From: Fimbriimonas planktonicus
GTDB taxonomy: Bacteria; Armatimonadota; Fimbriimonadia; Fimbriimonadales; Fimbriimonadaceae
Direction of reading: 5' to 3'
NCBI GenBank assembly: GCA_965234685.1
Contig: OZ248539.1
Span: 310,001 to 374,000, forward strand
Length of the DNA: 64,000 nucleotides
Below are positions 52,111 to 60,220 of this stretch, in pieces. A program made the position numbers and the translations under genes. A model generated the notes under the pieces. That model was not told the DNA's origin, ran no database searches, and saw only the letters and a list, made by a program, of their open reading frames with translations. Position 1 is the first letter of the stretch. Each line of letters starts with the position of its first letter.

Positions 52111-53658
52111 CTAGCCGTCGGAATCGAGGATTCGTTGATAGGGTGAGTACCCGCCAAATGGGTCGGTGCTGGGGACCAGGATCATCGCGCTCTTCGCGGG
52201 CAATTCGAGATTTAGCATTCCGGTGATGGAACGATACTTTTTCCCGGTCATCACATCGACCATCTCGCCCCAGCTCATAATTCTTCCAACCCGTGAGGCA
52301 AACGATTCCTTAACCGATTTGGTCGTCGGATTCATGACCACGATGACGGTGTCCTGAAGTCGATCGGTGGTGCGAGCGAATGCAAGTAATTTGTCGGTTC
52401 GAAGCGACTTGTAGTCGCCGTACTTGAGCGCCGGCATTGCTTTCCGCAATTTCAAAAGGTTTTTGGTACTCGCATAGTCGGGATTGGAGTCCGTGACTTT
52501 GTCCCATGGCATAGGTGCCCTACACTCGGGGTCACCTGTACCGGGAAGGCCGAGTTCGGTTCCGTAGTAGAGACAAGGGGATCCCGGTAGGGTCATTTGT
52601 AGTACCTTCACCAAGTGCCGGGTTTCGGAATCCTTTACTACGCTCGAAAGTCGCGGCGTATCGTGGTTGTCTGTTATTAGCCAGGCCTTTAGAAGTGGTT
52701 CGATTCCGGCATCGGCGACGAGGTCGTCGTACATCTGACCCACTTGGCCACCGCTCACGTTTCCGTTCAGCATTTCGATGCCGAGGTTGATGCTGTGGAA
52801 GTTGAAAACGCCATCCACCGCCCCGTGCCATTCGGCGGGATACCCCGAGATTTCGCCGATCACCGCCGAGCCCTTCTTGGTGGCGTGGGCCGACTTTGTC
52901 AGTTCCGAAAGGTAATCCGGTCCGAGTTCGAAGGCGACGTCCAACCTCCAGCCATCGATACCGAGCTTGAGATAATGGTTCACGACGCTCGTCTTGGACT
53001 TCCAGAGGTAATCCCGAACCTCGGGGTTTTCCAGCTTCAGCGCAGGCATCGAGCTCACCCCCGCCCAGCCGCGATAGCCATTCTCGTACTCGTTGCCGAT
53101 GAAGAACCAATCGCGCCTTACGCTCTTTGGGTTTGTCTTGGCTTCGAGGAAAATGGGCGACTGGTCACCGATGTGGTTGAACACACCATCGAGCATGAGG
53201 CGCATTTTCTTGGCGTGGACCTGTTTGAGAAGCGATTTGAAATCGCTCATTGTTCCGAGTTGGGGGTCTATCTCTAAGTAATCGGTAGTGTCGTACTTGT
53301 GATTACTGGGTGAGGTGAAGATCGGGTTGAGATAAACAACATCCACACCTAATTGCTGGATGTAGTTCAACTTCGTAGACAGACCATTAAGGTCGCCTCC
53401 CCAAAAGTCGTAAACGTGGGGGTAGGACTTGGTCTTCTCGTCAAATCGCGCTTTAGGTAATTCGGTCCAAGGCTTTAGGGGAGTTCGATACAAACTTTGT
53501 TTGGACGCAATGTTCGTTGGTGGAACAAAGCGGTCTACAAAAACTTGGTAGACCACGGCACCATTACGCCAGTCGTTTGCACGTTTTTCGAAATCGCTTT
53601 TTGCTTGCTGCGAGGGCGTCATTGCCAATAATCCACCGGCTATCAGGGCCGTAACCAT
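52111..53658 (-). CDS. Secreted GH13 alpha-amylase/cyclomaltodextrinase-like enzyme
   Basis: 515 residues with a short signal sequence (MVTALIAGGLLAMTPSQQ). The TIM barrel carries the four GH13 regions: MLDGVFNHIG, GIDGWRLDVAFE (nucleophile Asp), SAVIGEISG (acid/base Glu) and LITDNHDTPRL (third Asp). A C-terminal beta domain follows. It opens alpha-1,4-glucan links outside the cytoplasm. TAAAGT lies exactly 6 nt before the ATG. The GNAT gene follows at 5 bp. Confidence 0.93.
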   Translation of the reverse strand: MVTALIAGGLLAMTPSQQAKSDFEKRANDWRNGAVVYQVFVDRFVPPTNIASKQSLYRTPLKPWTELPKARFDEKTKSYPHVYDFWGGDLNGLSTKLNYIQQLGVDVVYLNPIFTSPSNHKYDTTDYLEIDPQLGTMSDFKSLLKQVHAKKMRLMLDGVFNHIGDQSPIFLEAKTNPKSVRRDWFFIGNEYENGYRGWAGVSSMPALKLENPEVRDYLWKSKTSVVNHYLKLGIDGWRLDVAFELGPDYLSELTKSAHATKKGSAVIGEISGYPAEWHGAVDGVFNFHSINLGIEMLNGNVSGGQVGQMYDDLVADAGIEPLLKAWLITDNHDTPRLSSVVKDSETRHLVKVLQMTLPGSPCLYYGTELGLPGTGDPECRAPMPWDKVTDSNPDYASTKNLLKLRKAMPALKYGDYKSLRTDKLLAFARTTDRLQDTVIVVMNPTTKSVKESFASRVGRIMSWGEMVDVMTGKKYRSITGMLNLELPAKSAMILVPSTDPFGGYSPYQRILDSDG

Positions 53659-53664
53659 GGGGCT

Positions 53665-53670
53665 ACTTTA
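53665..53670 (-). promoter_or_regulatory. -10-like TAAAGT, 6 nt before the amylase ATG
   Basis: TAAAGT lies exactly 6 nt upstream of the start at 53658, with AGCCCC as spacer and no ribosome-binding site. Confidence 0.5.
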
Positions 53671-53718
53671 CCGAGGTTTGCGGACCGAGAATTGTGGATT
53701 AGTGTTGTACAGTGGCCT

Positions 53719-53730
53719 GAGAATATTCTC
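53719..53730. promoter_or_regulatory. Palindrome GAGAATATTCTC between two minus-strand genes
   Basis: A perfect 12-bp palindrome 2 bp past the stop of the lipoprotein gene and upstream of the amylase promoter. Its AGAATATTCT core is shared with the palindrome at 11469-11480. Confidence 0.3.
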
Positions 53731-53732
53731 GA

Positions 53733-54077
53733 TTACTTGTTGATCGGTTCGATCCGCGAAACCTTCCCTTTTTCGAAGGTGACCTTCACGTCGTCGTACT
53801 CATAAATGTCGAGATGTTGCCCTTCGGTTTCGTGGGAATGCACTTTCCGCGCGGGCGCACCCTTGATCGAGATGACATCATCCACAAACATTCCAATGTT
53901 CAGGCGGCTCCGGCCACTGTCTTCCCCCGTACCGGTTGGGGTTGCGTCCTCGCCTGCGACCGGAGCTTGGCCGATTCGGTTCACCGCTCCCGGCGCTTCC
54001 TTCTCGACCGCCGTTTCTTGTGGCCCAATGCACCCCGCCAAGATTGCTGCACAGACTACGAGAGAAAGTTGCTTCAC
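53733..54077 (-). CDS. Small lipoprotein, unknown function
   Basis: 114 residues from GTG at 54077, chosen since it begins a lipoprotein signal (MKQLSLVVCAAILAGC) with lipobox LAGC. The mature part has a Pro/Gly-rich linker and a C-terminal beta module (DDVISIKGAPARKVHSHETE; DDVKVTFEKGKVSRIEPI) that resembles SmpA/OmlA-like folds where such repeats recur. CATAAT lies exactly 6 nt before the GTG. It is divergent from the lipoprotein at 54116. Confidence 0.7.
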   Translation of the reverse strand: MKQLSLVVCAAILAGCIGPQETAVEKEAPGAVNRIGQAPVAGEDATPTGTGEDSGRSRLNIGMFVDDVISIKGAPARKVHSHETEGQHLDIYEYDDVKVTFEKGKVSRIEPINK

Positions 54078-54083
54078 CTCTAG

Positions 54084-54089
54084 ATTATG
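54084..54089 (-). promoter_or_regulatory. -10-like CATAAT, 6 nt before the lipoprotein GTG
   Basis: CATAAT (five of six consensus) with a 6-nt spacer to the start at 54077. It faces TAAGAT of the divergent lipoprotein gene only 14 bp away. Confidence 0.45.
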
Positions 54090-54103
54090 AGCCGACGGAG
54101 GGT

Positions 54104-54109
54104 TAAGAT
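54104..54109 (+). promoter_or_regulatory. -10-like TAAGAT, 6 nt before the lipoprotein ATG
   Basis: TAAGAT lies exactly 6 nt upstream of the ATG at 54116. A GGAGGG lies upstream of it and would be outside a leaderless transcript. Confidence 0.5.
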
Positions 54110-54115
54110 ACAGGC

Positions 54116-54439
54116 ATGCGAAATCGAATGGGTCTTCTTTTGTCCGGGACGCTTGTCCTTGCTTCGGCATTGCTTGTTGGCTGCGAGCCGCCAAAGCCAG
54201 CCGAGCCTGCCGTCCCGGCGGAAGCCCCTGGCAGCACGGCGCCTGCTAGCACGGCCCAGGGAAGTGGTGGAGGAGTCGCGCCGATTGGTAGCGGAGCTAT
54301 GGGCGGAATGACCCCCATGACCGGGACCGAGAACATTCAGGGTGGCGGATCGGGCGTCGGCCAAGCCGCGAAAGACCAAGCCAGACGGGCCGCCGGAGCG
54401 GCCGCAGGCGGGTCGATCAGTACGGAATCAACGGAGTAG
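54116..54439 (+). CDS. Small Pro/Ala/Gly-rich lipoprotein, unknown function
   Basis: 107 residues. The signal MRNRMGLLLSGTLVLASALLVGC ends in the lipobox LVGC. The mature protein is low-complexity: a Pro/Ala stretch, Gly/Met-rich middle and an Ala-rich basic tail; no fold is apparent. It would be lipid-anchored at the envelope. It overlaps the convergent GNAT gene by 23 bp. Confidence 0.7.
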   Translation: MRNRMGLLLSGTLVLASALLVGCEPPKPAEPAVPAEAPGSTAPASTAQGSGGGVAPIGSGAMGGMTPMTGTENIQGGGSGVGQAAKDQARRAAGAAAGGSISTESTE

Positions 54440-55085
54440 GTTCTAAACCTTTCAGACACTCGACTTCGAGGGAAGACCCAGCCGGAAGGCTATGGAACCG
54501 GCGGTGGAACGACTTCACCGCCTCAACCCATTCGATTTGCTCGGCAACCGGATACGCGAGCAGAATCATCGGCACCGGATCGCGCCCCTCGCCCATGCTC
54601 TGCATCACATACGATCGGCTAATGATGCGCGCCCCATACTTGCCGAAGAGCCGAAGTCGCTCCTTGCGCTTTTCGTGCTCCTCCCCCTCAACCAACTCGG
54701 GCCGCTCGCACTCCAAAAACATCGCAACCAGCGGCTTCTCGCCCAGTTCCTGCTGACTATCTTCTCTCGCGTAGTCGATGAGCAGTTGTCCGATCCCGCG
54801 CCGGCGAAACCGAGGATCGACGGCGAGATAGACAAGGAACACCAAGCCGGACTGCAGGTCGACGGCGAACACCCGGAAACCCGCTAGCTCGCTGCCTTCT
54901 TCGGCAATCGCCACCCGCCACAAAACGCCGCCGTCTTCCTTGCCCTCTCGCGCATCGCCGCCAAAAAACTCCGCCATGCGTCCGAGCGGCACGCGTTCAT
55001 CGCGGGGAAACGACTCTACGTAGAGTTCGAGCGTCGGCCAGAATTGCGGATCCGTTCGAGACTCAAGGATGCGGATGGTTGCCAT
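54417..55085 (-). CDS. GNAT family acetyltransferase
   Basis: 222 residues. The acetyl-CoA site VYLAVDPRFRRRGIGQLLIDYA (Q/R-x-x-G-x-G/A) lies near residue 100, preceded by SELAGFRVFAVDL. The C-terminal extension is longer than in minimal GNATs. Substrate unknown. CAAAAT lies 6 nt before the ATG. Confidence 0.88.
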   Translation of the reverse strand: MATIRILESRTDPQFWPTLELYVESFPRDERVPLGRMAEFFGGDAREGKEDGGVLWRVAIAEEGSELAGFRVFAVDLQSGLVFLVYLAVDPRFRRRGIGQLLIDYAREDSQQELGEKPLVAMFLECERPELVEGEEHEKRKERLRLFGKYGARIISRSYVMQSMGEGRDPVPMILLAYPVAEQIEWVEAVKSFHRRFHSLPAGSSLEVECLKGLEPTPLIPY

Positions 55086-55153
55086 GCGTCCATTTTGAGC
55101 TACCGGGTTCGCGTGACCATGAAATGGGTACAGGAAGTCACGGCCCGGGCATC

Positions 55154-55159
55154 CATACT
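55154..55159 (+). promoter_or_regulatory. -10-like CATACT, 7 nt before the PEP-CTERM gene ATG
   Basis: CATACT with a 7-nt AT-rich spacer to the ATG at 55167 and no ribosome-binding site; near variant of the leaderless pattern. Confidence 0.35.
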
Positions 55160-55166
55160 TTTAATC

Positions 55167-55778
55167 ATGAAGTTTGTTGCACGAATCGCTTTTGCCGCGT
55201 CTGCCCTCGTTCTCCCGTTTGCCGCTCAGGCATCCCTTGTTATCAACGGCACCTTTGAAGCCAACGCCTTGTCTGGCGGCTCCACGAACTACGCCGTGGG
55301 TTCGAACGGCCTCACCGGCTGGAAAGTCGTTGGACCATCCGGCCGCAACGTCACTTTGACCGGCAACGGCTACCTCGGTCAACAGACCCAGCAGCTGGAC
55401 CTCAGCGGCACGTCGGATAAAGCCGGTAGCGGGATCGAGCAGACCCTTGCCACCCAGATCGGCAAAAAGTACACCGTCAGCTTCGACGTCTACACCGGCG
55501 GCACCCAGTACAACGGCGGCGTCGACTTCATGGTCAACGGCACCTCCTTCGGCAGCAACCTCCAGGGCAACGAACCCGGCAACACCACCAAGCGATACAG
55601 CTACGAATTCACCGCGACCGGCGCCAGCACGATCAAGTTCTTGACTTATACGAACGGCCTCGTGAGCCACATCGACAACGTCTCGGTCGTCGCTTCGAAC
55701 CCCGTCCCAGAGCCAGCCTCCCTCGCCGTCCTCGGCCTCGGCGCCCTCGGCTTCTTCCGCCGCCGCAAGTCGGCCTGA
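55167..55778 (+). CDS. PEP-CTERM sorting-domain protein
   Basis: 203 residues from ATG at 55167, which begins the signal peptide (MKFVARIAFAASALVLPFAAQA). The mature domain LVINGTFEANALSGG and QTQQLDLSGTSDKAGSGIEQ resembles DUF642-like carbohydrate-binding jelly rolls. The C-terminus is a textbook PEP-CTERM: VPEPASLAVLGLGALGFF followed by RRRKSA. It should be exported and processed by an exosortase, which is not in the window. A strong terminator follows. Confidence 0.93.
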   Translation: MKFVARIAFAASALVLPFAAQASLVINGTFEANALSGGSTNYAVGSNGLTGWKVVGPSGRNVTLTGNGYLGQQTQQLDLSGTSDKAGSGIEQTLATQIGKKYTVSFDVYTGGTQYNGGVDFMVNGTSFGSNLQGNEPGNTTKRYSYEFTATGASTIKFLTYTNGLVSHIDNVSVVASNPVPEPASLAVLGLGALGFFRRRKSA

Positions 55779-55793
55779 TCGTCATAGATTCTC

Positions 55794-55822
55794 GGGTGCC
55801 GGTCCGCTGGCACCCTTTTTTT
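55794..55822 (+). terminator. Terminator after the PEP-CTERM gene
   Basis: GGGTGCC (55794-55800) pairs with GGCACCC (55809-55815), loop 8 nt, followed by seven T. Confidence 0.9.
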
Positions 55823-55856
55823 GTGCCGAAGGTTGTGTCATAATGAACCTTCGCTC

Positions 55857-55931
55857 GGGCGGTTAGCTCAGTGGTAGAGCACTACAATGACACTGTAGGG
55901 GTCACAGGTTCAATCCCTGTACCGCCCACCA
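55857..55931 (+). tRNA. tRNA-Val (anticodon GAC)
   Basis: Acceptor stem GGGCGGT pairs with ACCGCCC, followed by A73 and encoded CCA. Anticodon arm CTACA-ATGACAC-TGTAG gives GAC; T-arm ACAGG-TTCAATC-CCTGT. It decodes GUC/GUU. CATAAT at 55839-55844 could be the -10. The 3' half from 55889 is repeated at 56872-56915. Confidence 0.96.
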
Positions 55932-55987
55932 TCGAATTAGGTTCAACAGGCCACCATTAATGCCTCGGTGTGCCGGTCTGAACGCGA

Positions 55988-56704
55988 TTAGGCACGGGCA
56001 AGTCGATCTTCAACGAATACTCCCGTGGAGAATCGATAGCGCATGTTTCGGTAAACGCACACATCCGTGACATCCTTCGGAACTCCCTGCGGGCATGCGC
56101 GGAAATTGGTCGAAACGCGATAGGTGCCGTTGACCGGCAACACCCGATGCCAAGTGTGGCCGTGAAGGAGCACCAGCGTGCCCCGTTTCGGTTCCAGCAC
56201 ATTCTGACCCTCTAACACCCCATCTGGGTCACCAATCGGAATCACCCCCCGCCGATGGCTCCCTGGAACCACGACCGTTTGCCCGCCAATTTCGGGCGTC
56301 ACGTCGTGGGTGTAGACGAGACGATTGAGGTTGAAATGACTAGGGAATTCGGGTGGGCAGTCTTGGTGCCAAGACTGGCCCTTGCTGCCCTGGCGCGAAA
56401 ACATCACCATGCTATAAAGCTCTTGCCATTCCGGCCCGAGGAGCGCGGTGGTGAGTTCCAGCAACCGGGGGTTGTTGGCCACTTCATCGAATGCGGTGAT
56501 CCCGTGATGCTGAGGGAACCACGGCACCACGTCGGCCCCCGACCTGTCGAGGAACTCATCCGAATGGAGGTACTCCGGCGCTTTGCCAAGATTCTCCAGG
56601 ATGCACTCGTTAAGCTCATCCATCTTGGCGGATTCAAGAAAGCCGTCAAGCACTAGGAAGCCCTCTTCCCAAAATTGCTCCGCAAGCTTAGAGTATTCCT
56701 CCAT
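55988..56704 (-). CDS. Phytanoyl-CoA dioxygenase (PhyH) family protein
   Basis: 238 residues from ATG at 56704. The Fe(II)/2-oxoglutarate site is visible: SWHQDCPP (His-x-Asp), the distal His in LLHGHTWHRVLPV, and the 2-oxoglutarate Arg in GTYRVSTNFR. It hydroxylates an unknown small molecule. A good promoter lies upstream. The gene fills the segment between tRNA-Val and a repeat of that tRNA's 3' half, so it may be cargo of a small integrated element. Confidence 0.88.
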   Translation of the reverse strand: MEEYSKLAEQFWEEGFLVLDGFLESAKMDELNECILENLGKAPEYLHSDEFLDRSGADVVPWFPQHHGITAFDEVANNPRLLELTTALLGPEWQELYSMVMFSRQGSKGQSWHQDCPPEFPSHFNLNRLVYTHDVTPEIGGQTVVVPGSHRRGVIPIGDPDGVLEGQNVLEPKRGTLVLLHGHTWHRVLPVNGTYRVSTNFRACPQGVPKDVTDVCVYRNMRYRFSTGVFVEDRLARA

Positions 56705-56714
56705 ATTCCGGCTC

Positions 56715-56743
56715 AGTATAGTGTGCGCAGCACCTAGGGGCAA
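56715..56743 (-). promoter_or_regulatory. Sigma-70-type promoter of the PhyH gene
   Basis: TTGCCC (56743-56738) and TATACT (56720-56715) separated by 17 bp; TATACT lies 10 nt before the ATG. Confidence 0.55.
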
Positions 56744-56750
56744 TCCTAGG
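56733..56750. promoter_or_regulatory. Inverted repeat CCTAGG-N6-CCTAGG straddling the -35 of PhyH
   Basis: Two CCTAGG half-sites at 56733-56738 and 56745-56750 flank the -35 hexamer of the PhyH promoter, an operator-like position. Confidence 0.4.
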
Positions 56751-56871
56751 CGTGCAGACTAAGGCGAGACCCGTGGTGGGTTTAGGAGGACTGTAGATAG
56801 CTCGAAGGGATGGAGAGATTCACAGCCGCCATGGATTCAACTTTTTCGAGGCTTCGGCCTCAAACTCCCCA

Positions 56872-56915
56872 GACACTTGTAGGGGGCACCGGTTCAATCC
56901 CTGTACCGCTCACCA
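56872..56915 (+). repeat. Imperfect repeat of the tRNA-Val 3' half (attachment-site-like)
   Basis: 44 bp match tRNA-Val 55889-55931 with three substitutions and one inserted T. A 19-bp core is identical (GGTTCAATCCCTGTACCGC at 55907-55925 and 56891-56909), and the CCA end is kept. The 5' half of the tRNA is absent, so it is not a whole gene copy. Such half repeats mark integration sites of mobile elements. Confidence 0.8.
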
Positions 56916-57008
56916 CTTTCCAAGTTTGATGGGCCACCCCTCGGCCATTTTCCTGTATGATCGACTGGGAAGAGGCTCAGAATTCAACCTGAGTGTCTTG
57001 ATGCGAAA

Positions 57009-57380
57009 ATGGCTCGATTTGTTCGGCTACCCATTCCAAAACTCATCAGACTCGCCAGCCTTGTCGTCGGGCGTTCGGAAGAGCGGGACGAGCGTTTGGT
57101 CGGGAGTTGGGGAGTTCGAGACGATGGTCCCAGGGGTTTCACGTTCCATTCGGATGGAACTGGAAAGTTGTTTTCAGTTGGAGAACGAGTTGATCCGGAG
57201 TACGGTTCCCCATTTCGATGGCATACGGCACGTAAAGAAGTAGTCATCATCCGTCTGATCAACGAAGAGGGCAACATCGGTGGTCCAGATTCGATTGCTT
57301 ATCGCATTGAAAGAGACCAACTCATCGTGGGGCATACTGCCAAATTCTTCACTCCCAAAAGGATGTCGTGGCAAAAGTGA
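57009..57380 (+). CDS. Hypothetical protein, possible lipocalin-like domain
   Basis: 123 residues. The segment ERLVGSWGVRDDGPRGFTFHSDGTGKLFSVG, with later PFRWHTARKEVVIIRL and IAYRIERDQLIVG, reads as alternating beta strands similar to small lipocalin-like domains. The N-terminal 25 residues are basic and hydrophobic. Not recognised as a defined family. It lies in an AT-richer stretch just beyond the tRNA repeat and may be acquired. Confidence 0.5.
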   Translation: MARFVRLPIPKLIRLASLVVGRSEERDERLVGSWGVRDDGPRGFTFHSDGTGKLFSVGERVDPEYGSPFRWHTARKEVVIIRLINEEGNIGGPDSIAYRIERDQLIVGHTAKFFTPKRMSWQK

Positions 57381-57420
57381 TCGCCGCTTGGTGAACATGC
57401 TAAATTGACCTAGATACGAA

Positions 57421-57882
57421 ATGGCTCCTTCCGAACTTTCTAAACGAGAAATTCTTTGCGCGACTCGATTGTGCGTCGAATACCCTGCTCAAGGAACCCA
57501 CAACTATTCTTTTGCTGATGAGCGTGCTCCGCTTGATCATCACGGAATCGTCTTCTTAGAAAATCAAGTATTCAAGTCTTTGACTATTAATGCATATAAA
57601 GAGCGAATTGATGTGCCTTCAACGTTGGACGTCTGGGAGCTTCACGAGGTAGGTACCGACAGTGCGCTTGTACGTGCTATCGGTACTTGCTTTCCAACAG
57701 GCAACACAATGTTCGTTAGTAAGGCGTCGAGGACTCCAACTGTAGTTGGGGATCTTGTGCAGATTGACGGTGTCTTCTGGCTCGTCCAATTTAAGATCTT
57801 TCGAGGAGCAGCTCGCTCCCCACTTTTCGTCGAAGAATTGCGCCGCAGCGTAAAGTTCTTTTGGCAAGAATCTCAGGCGTAA
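57421..57882 (+). CDS. Hypothetical protein
   Basis: 153 residues, no membrane segment or signal. The sequence alternates short strands and helices (HGIVFLENQVFKSL; TVVGDLVQIDGVFWLVQFKIFRG) without a motif I recognise. It lies 40 bp downstream of the other orphan gene, probably in one transcript, and has the AT-richer composition of that patch. The 190 bp after it contain nothing recognisable. Confidence 0.5.
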   Translation: MAPSELSKREILCATRLCVEYPAQGTHNYSFADERAPLDHHGIVFLENQVFKSLTINAYKERIDVPSTLDVWELHEVGTDSALVRAIGTCFPTGNTMFVSKASRTPTVVGDLVQIDGVFWLVQFKIFRGAARSPLFVEELRRSVKFFWQESQA

Positions 57883-58075
57883 CGATCAATCGATTTGGGT
57901 TTTGAACTGTGCGGCTCGAGTCGGGGCAAATCATCAAAACCGGCCCAACATATCACCCGCTCACAAACCGGGCAAAATGGGGCTGTAGTCGAGACATGCG
58001 CCGATGAACCAGCCGAGATTGCGCCCAAACTTCCACCATAGCGAACGCAACCTGCTGGTCGCGATCACTAGCCCC

Positions 58076-60160
58076 ATGAACCCAACCCTCCTCGCCGCCA
58101 TCCTTTTTTGCTTCTTCACCATCGGCGCCGCGAGCGGGCAGGTGAAGCCCCCGGCGCCTTTCGGGCCGGTGCCTTCGGAGAACCAGATGCGGTGGCAGGA
58201 GATGGAGTACTACGCTTTCATCCATTTCGGGCTGAACACCTACACCGACCAATCGTGGGGATTTGGGAATGAGGATATCAAGCTCTTCAACCCGACCAAG
58301 CTCGACGCCCGCGAGTGGGTTCGGGTTTGCAAGGAATCGGGGATGAAGGGCCTCATTCTCACCGCCAAGCACCACAGCGGCTTCTGCCTCTGGCCGACAA
58401 AGTACAGCGAATATTCCGTGAAGAACGCGCCGTGGAAGAAAGGGCAGGGCGACCTTGTGCGGGAAGTCGCCGACGCCTGCAAAGAGTACGGCCTCAAGTT
58501 CGGCGTCTACCTCTCCCCCTGGGACCGAAACCGCGCCGATTACGGCCGGACGGAGTACATCACCTATTTCCGAAACCAGCTCACCGAGCTCCTCACCCAA
58601 TACGGCGATGTCTTCGAAGTCTGGTTCGACGGCGCAAACGGCGGAACGGGCTACTACGGCGGCGCGAACGAGAACCGCAAGATCGACGCAAAAACGTACT
58701 ACGACTGGGCGAACACCTATGCCCTCGTCCGAAAACTCCAGCCGAAGATCGTGATTTGGAACGACGGCGGAGACCGCGGCGACTTGCGCTGGGTCGGCAC
58801 GGAATCGGGCTACGTGGGCGAAACCAACTGGAGCATCCTCGATGCTACCGGCGAAGTGACTTGGCCAATGCTGCATTTCGGGCTCGAAGGCGGCAACGCC
58901 TGGGTTCCGGCCGAGGTCAACACCTCCATCCGCCCCGAGTGGTTCTATCACCCCAGCGAAGACGGCAAGGTGAAAACCGTTCCGCAGTTGCTGGACAGCT
59001 ATTACGCCTCCGTCGGCCGAAACGCCACCTTCCTCCTCAACTTCCCAATCATGCCGAACGGCCAAATCCACCCGACCGACATCAAACACGCGATCGAGAT
59101 GGGCAAGGTGGTGAAGGAGACGTTCGCGGTCAACCTCGCAAACAAGGCGAAAGCCGCCGCCTCAAACACCCGCGGTGAAGCCAAACAGTTCGGTCCGCAA
59201 AACGTGGTGGACGGAAAGAAGGGCACCTACTGGGCGACGGATGACAGCGTCAAGCAAGCAACCCTAACCCTAGATCTGGCCGAGCCGACCCTCTTCAACC
59301 GCTTCCAAGCGCAGGAGCACATCCCGCTCGGACAGCGAGTGCGAAGCTTCACCGTCGAAGCATTTGTCGACAACAAGTGGATGGAAGTAGCCCGAGGAAG
59401 CACCATCGGCTACAAGCGAATTCTTCGCTTCCCGGCCGTCACCGCCACCAAGGTGCGGCTGAACATCACCGATACCTACGCGGCACCGCTGATCTCGTCC
59501 ATCGGCCTGTTCAACGCGCCTCTGATCCTCGATGCGCCGATCATCACCCGAAACCGACAAGGGGAAGTGCAAATCGCCAGCGGCGACGTCGGCCCGCACT
59601 TCTACTACACCCTCGACGGCACGACGCCAACCGGAAAGTCGACCCGCTTCACCGGCCCTGTTCCGACCGGCGATGGAAAAGTTGAAGTCAAGGCCATCGC
59701 GTTCGACCCGTCCACCGGCAAGTTCAGCCCCGTGATGCACGAGAAGTTCGACATCAACCGAAAGGACTGGAAGATCCTCGGCGTCACCGGCAACGATCCG
59801 TACAACCTCCTAGACGGCAACCCCGCCACCTCTTGGAAGCAGCCAGGGGACAAGACCCTCCCCATCGACCTAGTGATCGATCTCGGGACCGAAAAGACGC
59901 TTTCCGGATTCAAGTACTTCCCCGACCAAGGCATGTGGGGCCCCGGCGTCATTGCGGAATACGAGTTCTATGTCTCAACCGACAACGTCGAATGGAAGCT
60001 GGTCGACAAAGGCGAGTTCTCGAACATCAAGAACAACCGCGTCTGGCAAATCAAACCGTTCGCCGCAACCAAGGGCCGCTACATCAAGCTACGAGCGCTC
60101 CGGAATACGGACGGCAATAACGAGATTGGTTACGCGGAAGTGGATGTGATCACGGACTAA
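58076..60160 (+). CDS. Secreted GH29 alpha-L-fucosidase with discoidin-type domains
   Basis: 694 residues from ATG at 58076, which begins a signal peptide (MNPTLLAAILFCFFTIGAASG). The GH29 barrel includes AFIHFGLNTYTDQSWGFG, LTAKHHSGFCLWPTKY and VFEVWFDGANGG, where Asp in WFDG is the expected nucleophile. After about residue 350 come an F5/8 type C-like domain, a chitobiase C-terminal-like module (HFYYTLDGTTPTGKST) and a second F5/8-like domain. It should release terminal fucose from glycans, with attached carbohydrate-binding modules. No ribosome-binding site. Confidence 0.92.
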   Translation: MNPTLLAAILFCFFTIGAASGQVKPPAPFGPVPSENQMRWQEMEYYAFIHFGLNTYTDQSWGFGNEDIKLFNPTKLDAREWVRVCKESGMKGLILTAKHHSGFCLWPTKYSEYSVKNAPWKKGQGDLVREVADACKEYGLKFGVYLSPWDRNRADYGRTEYITYFRNQLTELLTQYGDVFEVWFDGANGGTGYYGGANENRKIDAKTYYDWANTYALVRKLQPKIVIWNDGGDRGDLRWVGTESGYVGETNWSILDATGEVTWPMLHFGLEGGNAWVPAEVNTSIRPEWFYHPSEDGKVKTVPQLLDSYYASVGRNATFLLNFPIMPNGQIHPTDIKHAIEMGKVVKETFAVNLANKAKAAASNTRGEAKQFGPQNVVDGKKGTYWATDDSVKQATLTLDLAEPTLFNRFQAQEHIPLGQRVRSFTVEAFVDNKWMEVARGSTIGYKRILRFPAVTATKVRLNITDTYAAPLISSIGLFNAPLILDAPIITRNRQGEVQIASGDVGPHFYYTLDGTTPTGKSTRFTGPVPTGDGKVEVKAIAFDPSTGKFSPVMHEKFDINRKDWKILGVTGNDPYNLLDGNPATSWKQPGDKTLPIDLVIDLGTEKTLSGFKYFPDQGMWGPGVIAEYEFYVSTDNVEWKLVDKGEFSNIKNNRVWQIKPFAATKGRYIKLRALRNTDGNNEIGYAEVDVITD

Positions 60161-60204
60161 AGCAATCGCCGAAAACATATTACATCACACATCGTTCAGC
60201 GTCG

Positions 60205-60210
60205 TATAAT
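60205..60210 (+). promoter_or_regulatory. Perfect -10 TATAAT, 10 nt before the DUF1579 gene
   Basis: TATAAT ends 10 nt before the ATG at 60221. The predicted start leaves a leader of only about four bases and no room for a ribosome-binding site. Confidence 0.6.
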
Positions 60211-60220
60211 CGGTTTCGCT

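Noticed and set aside
56872..56915. A second functional tRNA
   Set aside because: The 5' half, D-arm and matching acceptor strand are missing.
57953..59089. Long open frame (378 codons) on the minus strand opposite the GH29 gene
   Set aside because: Composition is Val/Glu/Ala-rich without motifs, and the plus strand encodes a full GH29 enzyme; it is an antisense shadow of GC-rich coding DNA.
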